From an uncultured Lysobacterales bacterium (GTDB lineage: Bacteria > Pseudomonadota > Gammaproteobacteria > Xanthomonadales > Xanthomonadaceae), in assembly GCA_946886865.1 (NCBI GenBank), contig CAMPJI010000075.1:1-11328 (forward strand): a stretch of 11,328 nt of DNA, written 5' to 3'. Positions 9,290 through 11,328 of the stretch are shown piece by piece; the first letter of the stretch is position 1; each line of letters starts with the position of its first letter. Made by a program: the position numbers and the translations under genes. The notes beneath the pieces are model-generated. The model saw only the letters and a program-made list of their open reading frames with translations, searched no databases and was not told where the DNA came from.

Positions 9290-9304
9290 GCATAAGCCGT
9301 GCCA
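9290..9304 (-). promoter_or_regulatory. Sigma-54 (RpoN) promoter of pilA1
   Basis: Read on the minus strand the site is TGGCACGGCTTATGC. It matches the consensus TGGCACG-N4-TTGC at all seven positions of the -24 block and keeps TGC in the -12 block, with exact GG-N10-GC spacing. The start point would lie near 9279, giving a leader of about 90 bases. The nearby pilR encodes a sigma-54 activator, and pilA is the classic RpoN/PilR target in Pseudomonas and Xanthomonas. Pentamers resembling the PilR half-site (GTGTC) occur upstream at 9345-9349, with TTGTC at 9320-9324 and CTGTC at 9478-9482; these are weak evidence. Confidence 0.85.
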
Positions 9305-9791
9305 AGTGTTCAGCGGCGGTTGTCGCTGCCCCGAACTGAAAGGCGTGTCACGGTTTTGGCGCGCGCGACTGCCAGCGGATTGACGCGATGGGGCAGTCAT
9401 GGGGTGCGATGTGACGCTGGAGGTCAGTTTCTCGAAGACCTGCCAGTGTGGGCTGCGCCAAGTGCGGCCGGGCACGACTGTCAGTTGTAGTCGCGCCCCA
9501 GCGTCGAGTCGGGTCATTCGGCGCCCACGTTGGCAGGAATGGAGATGTGACCCGCCATTGCCGGGGCCGACTGCTGATCGTTCGATATCGAGTCCGGTCA
9601 GGCGCAGCGCACAAGGAACGTGCCCAGCACCGGCGAGGTCCCGGGGCGCGTCGCGCGTAGCCGGGGCCCCGTTTCGCTCTGTCTGAACCGTTGCAAGCCC
9701 CATTTCCTTTGGGCCTCTCGGCGCCGCCGGTCGTCGCTCAGACAGCAAGCCAGTGGCTCGCAAGCGGCTCTCCGCAACCCTGCAAGCAGAG
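9305..9791. other. Long intergenic region between the pilA1 promoter and pilR
   Basis: Roughly 490 bases without a convincing gene. Open frames of 60-95 codons exist on both strands, but their products are Arg/Ser/Pro-rich, as expected for shadow frames in GC-rich DNA, and they lack a good Shine-Dalgarno. Visible structure: the octamer gatgtgac twice (9408-9415, 9544-9551); a perfect inverted repeat ctgtctga (9679-9686) and tcagacag (9738-9745), whose core contains the PilR-like CTGTC; and several short GC palindromes such as ggggcccc near 9663. The region presumably holds the PilR enhancer sites and the end of the pilR transcript. A small RNA is possible but unproven. Confidence 0.5.
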
Positions 9792-9811
9792 CTGAGGCGC
9801 GTCGGCCTCAG
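9792..9811 (-). terminator. Hairpin overlapping the pilR stop codon
   Basis: ctgaggc (9792-9798) and gcctcag (9805-9811) form a seven-pair stem with a six-base loop, and the pilR TGA lies inside one arm. No T-run follows on the minus strand. It may end or stabilise the pilR transcript, isolating it from the pilin promoter region. Confidence 0.4.
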
Positions 9812-11205
9812 TCGATGCCCAGCTTCTTGAGCTTGTAGCGCAGCGCCCGGAAGGTGATGCCCAGGGCGGCGGCGGTGCGGGTCTTGTTGTAGCGGTTTTC
9901 CTGCAGCGCGTGCTGGATGGCGGCGCGCTCGATCTCTTCGATGTAGGACGGCAGGCCGCTGGTGGCGGTATCGCGCGGGTCGAGGGTGCGCGGGTCCACG
10001 CCGGCCGGACCGCCCGGGGTGCCGGTTCCCGCGGCGCTCGCGCCCGCGGCGGGGCCGGGCTGGGGCAGGCGCAGGTCCTGGGCGTTCAGGCAGTCGCCTT
10101 CGGCCAGTGCCAGGGCGCGTTCGAGGATGTTCTCCAGCTCGCGCACGTTGCCGGGGAACGGGTAGCCGCGCAGGGCGTCGATCGCGTCGTCGCACAGGGT
10201 CGGGATGGGACGGCCCTGGTGCGTGGCCAGGCGCTCCAGGATGCGGGCCGACAGGCCCGGCAGGTCCTGCAGGCGCTCGCGCAGCGGCGGCACGCGCAGC
10301 TCGATGACGTTGATGCGGTAGTACAGGTCCTGGCGGAAGCGGCCGTCGGCCACCAGTTGCGACAGGTCCTTGTGGGTCGCCGACAGGATGCGGACGTCGA
10401 CGTTGACCTCGGTGTTGGCGCCGACCGCACGGATGGATTTCTCCTGGATCGCGCGCAGCAGCTTGACCTGCATGGGCAGCGGCAGCTCGGCGACCTCATC
10501 CAGGAACAGCGTGCCGCCGTCGGCGGCCTGGAACAGGCCGGGCTTGTCGACGTGCGCACCGGTGAAGCTGCCCTTCTTGTGGCCGAAGAATTCGCTTTCC
10601 ATCAGCTCGGCCGGGATGGCGCCGCAGTTGACCGGCACGAACGGCCCGGTGGCGCGGCCGCCCTCGGCGTGGATGGTGCGCGCGACCAGCTCCTTGCCCA
10701 CGCCCGACTCGCCGGCGATGTAGACCGGGGCCTGGCTGCGGGAAACCTTGGCGATGGTGCTGCGCAGTTCGGCCATGGCCGGGGATTCGCCGTACAGCCG
10801 CGCGGCCACGGCGTCGGCGTCGTTGCGCTGGGTCTCGCCCAGGTCGAGCGCATGGCGGACCAGGTCGCGCAGGACGGTCAAGTCGACGGGCTTGGCGACG
10901 AAGTCGAACGCGCCAGCCTTCAGCGCCTCCACCGCGGCTTCGACATTGCCGAAGGCGGTGATCATCGCGACCGGGGTATTGGGGTGCTTCTGGCTGATCT
11001 CCGACACGATTTCCAGGCCGGACCCGTCCGGCAGGCGCATGTCGGTCAGGCACAGGTCGTAGCGGTTGCGCGCCAGTTGCGCGCGCGCTTCGCCGACGCT
11101 GGAGGCCGTGTCGCAGCGCAGGCCCATGCGGCCCAACGTCATGACGAGCAGTTCGCGGATATCGCGTTCGTCGTCCACCACCAATGCGCTGCGGGTTTCG
11201 GCCAT
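9808..11205 (-). CDS. pilR: Sigma-54-dependent response regulator PilR
   Basis: PilR is the NtrC-type activator which, when phosphorylated by the kinase PilS, turns on pilA transcription by RpoN-RNA polymerase. The protein has 465 residues. The receiver domain (about 5-118) has the acidic pocket D11/D12, phospho-acceptor D55, T84 and K105. The AAA+ domain (about 137-368) has Walker A GESGVGKE (165-172), the sigma-54 contact loop GSFTGA (212-217; this Ser variant also occurs in Pseudomonas PilR), Walker B GGTLFLDE (230-237) and the RFRQDLYYR arginine region. A Gly/Ala/Pro/Thr-rich linker (about 381-418) leads to a Fis-type helix-turn-helix (about 436-461) ending in [13 protein letters not shown], the same ending pattern as known PilR. 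The start ATG 11205 is decided by an excellent GGAGGA (11210-11215) four bases upstream. The pilin genes with their sigma-54 promoter lie just downstream. Confidence 0.97.
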   Translation of the reverse strand: MAETRSALVVDDERDIRELLVMTLGRMGLRCDTASSVGEARAQLARNRYDLCLTDMRLPDGSGLEIVSEISQKHPNTPVAMITAFGNVEAAVEALKAGAFDFVAKPVDLTVLRDLVRHALDLGETQRNDADAVAARLYGESPAMAELRSTIAKVSRSQAPVYIAGESGVGKELVARTIHAEGGRATGPFVPVNCGAIPAELMESEFFGHKKGSFTGAHVDKPGLFQAADGGTLFLDEVAELPLPMQVKLLRAIQEKSIRAVGANTEVNVDVRILSATHKDLSQLVADGRFRQDLYYRINVIELRVPPLRERLQDLPGLSARILERLATHQGRPIPTLCDDAIDALRGYPFPGNVRELENILERALALAEGDCLNAQDLRLPQPGPAAGASAAGTGTPGGPAGVDPRTLDPRDTATSGLPSYIEEIERAAIQHALQENRYNKTRTAAALGITFRALRYKLKKLGID

Positions 11206-11222
11206 CCGTTCCTCCGGCCGAC

Positions 11223-11252
11223 ACGATAGCGGAAGCGCCCTGTCCGGTCCAA
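11223..11252 (-). promoter_or_regulatory. Possible sigma-70-type promoter of pilR
   Basis: On the minus strand TTGGAC (11247-11252) and TATCGT (11223-11228) are separated by 18 bases and resemble -35 and -10 boxes. The start would lie near 11216, just in front of the Shine-Dalgarno, leaving an almost leaderless message. The match is moderate, and pilR may instead be co-transcribed with an upstream pilS. Confidence 0.25.
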
Positions 11253-11285
11253 GGCGCGATGGTAGGGGATTGGAGCCGCCTTGCG

Positions 11286-11328
11286 TTACCGGGGGGGTGT
11301 GCGGTGGCGGCCCGCGTCGGCGGCCTGG
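11286..11328 (-). CDS. Possible 3' end of pilS (13 codons visible)
   Basis: On the minus strand one frame runs from the window edge (codon at 11325-11327) for 13 residues to a TAA at 11286-11288, 80 bases before pilR. Gene order in pil clusters (pilS then pilR) predicts the end of the sensor kinase here. The other two minus-strand frames stay open into or past pilR, so if pilS enters the window it must use this frame. The 13 residues carry no diagnostic motif, so this is inference from position only. Confidence 0.3.
   Translation of the reverse strand, partial: QAADAGRHRTPPR

Noticed and set aside
9348..9614. 88-codon minus-strand frame in the pilR-pilA gap
   Set aside because: It overlaps the PilR activator region, has Arg/Thr/Pro-biased composition and lacks a Shine-Dalgarno or known motif.
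9188..10195. Upstream in-frame extension of pilA1 that would give a 476-residue protein
   Set aside because: The extra 336 residues are Arg/Pro-rich and overlap pilR in another frame. A short prepilin leader and a good Shine-Dalgarno fix the start at 9187.
9910..11229. 439-codon plus-strand open frame opposite pilR
   Set aside because: Antisense shadow; pilR on the minus strand has every expected motif.

Overview
The window is GC-rich chromosomal DNA from a gammaproteobacterium, most likely Xanthomonadales (Lysobacter/Luteimonas/Xanthomonas-like). This is inferred from codon usage, from the protein sequences and from the neighbourhood secA – Nudix/ThiE fusion – coaE – pilD – pilC – pilB – pilA – pilA – pilR. 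No mobile element, CRISPR array, tRNA or rRNA is visible.

Left part, plus strand (1-3251): the 3' four fifths of secA (preprotein translocase ATPase) is followed, after a strong hairpin, by a MutT-type Nudix hydrolase fused to a C-terminal thiamine-phosphate-synthase-like domain whose usual catalytic residues look eroded. A short convergent intergenic region (3252-3411) separates these from everything else, which lies on the minus strand.

Right part, minus strand, in transcription order from high to low coordinates: possibly the last codons of pilS at the window edge; pilR (sigma-54 response regulator); a roughly 600-bp stretch without a convincing gene that carries a very good sigma-54 promoter; two tandem major-pilin-type genes (called pilA1 and pilA2 here) separated by a UUCG-loop hairpin; then pilB (assembly ATPase), pilC (inner-membrane platform) and pilD (prepilin peptidase/methylase) with tight spacing; and finally coaE (dephospho-CoA kinase) after a 240-bp gap.

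How the genes fit together: PilR, activated by its kinase PilS, should drive the sigma-54 promoter in front of pilA1. Pilins are cleaved and N-methylated by PilD, then pulled from the membrane into a type IV pilus by PilC powered by PilB. The retraction ATPase and the secretin/alignment genes are not in the window. The genes themselves are known families. The points most worth a second look are the two pilin paralogs (near-identical N-termini, divergent synonymous codons, different base composition), the hairpin between them, the three-cysteine form of the PilB zinc site, the degraded ThiE-like half of the Nudix protein, and the structured leader and long noncoding region of pilA1. I see no evidence for an entirely new system.
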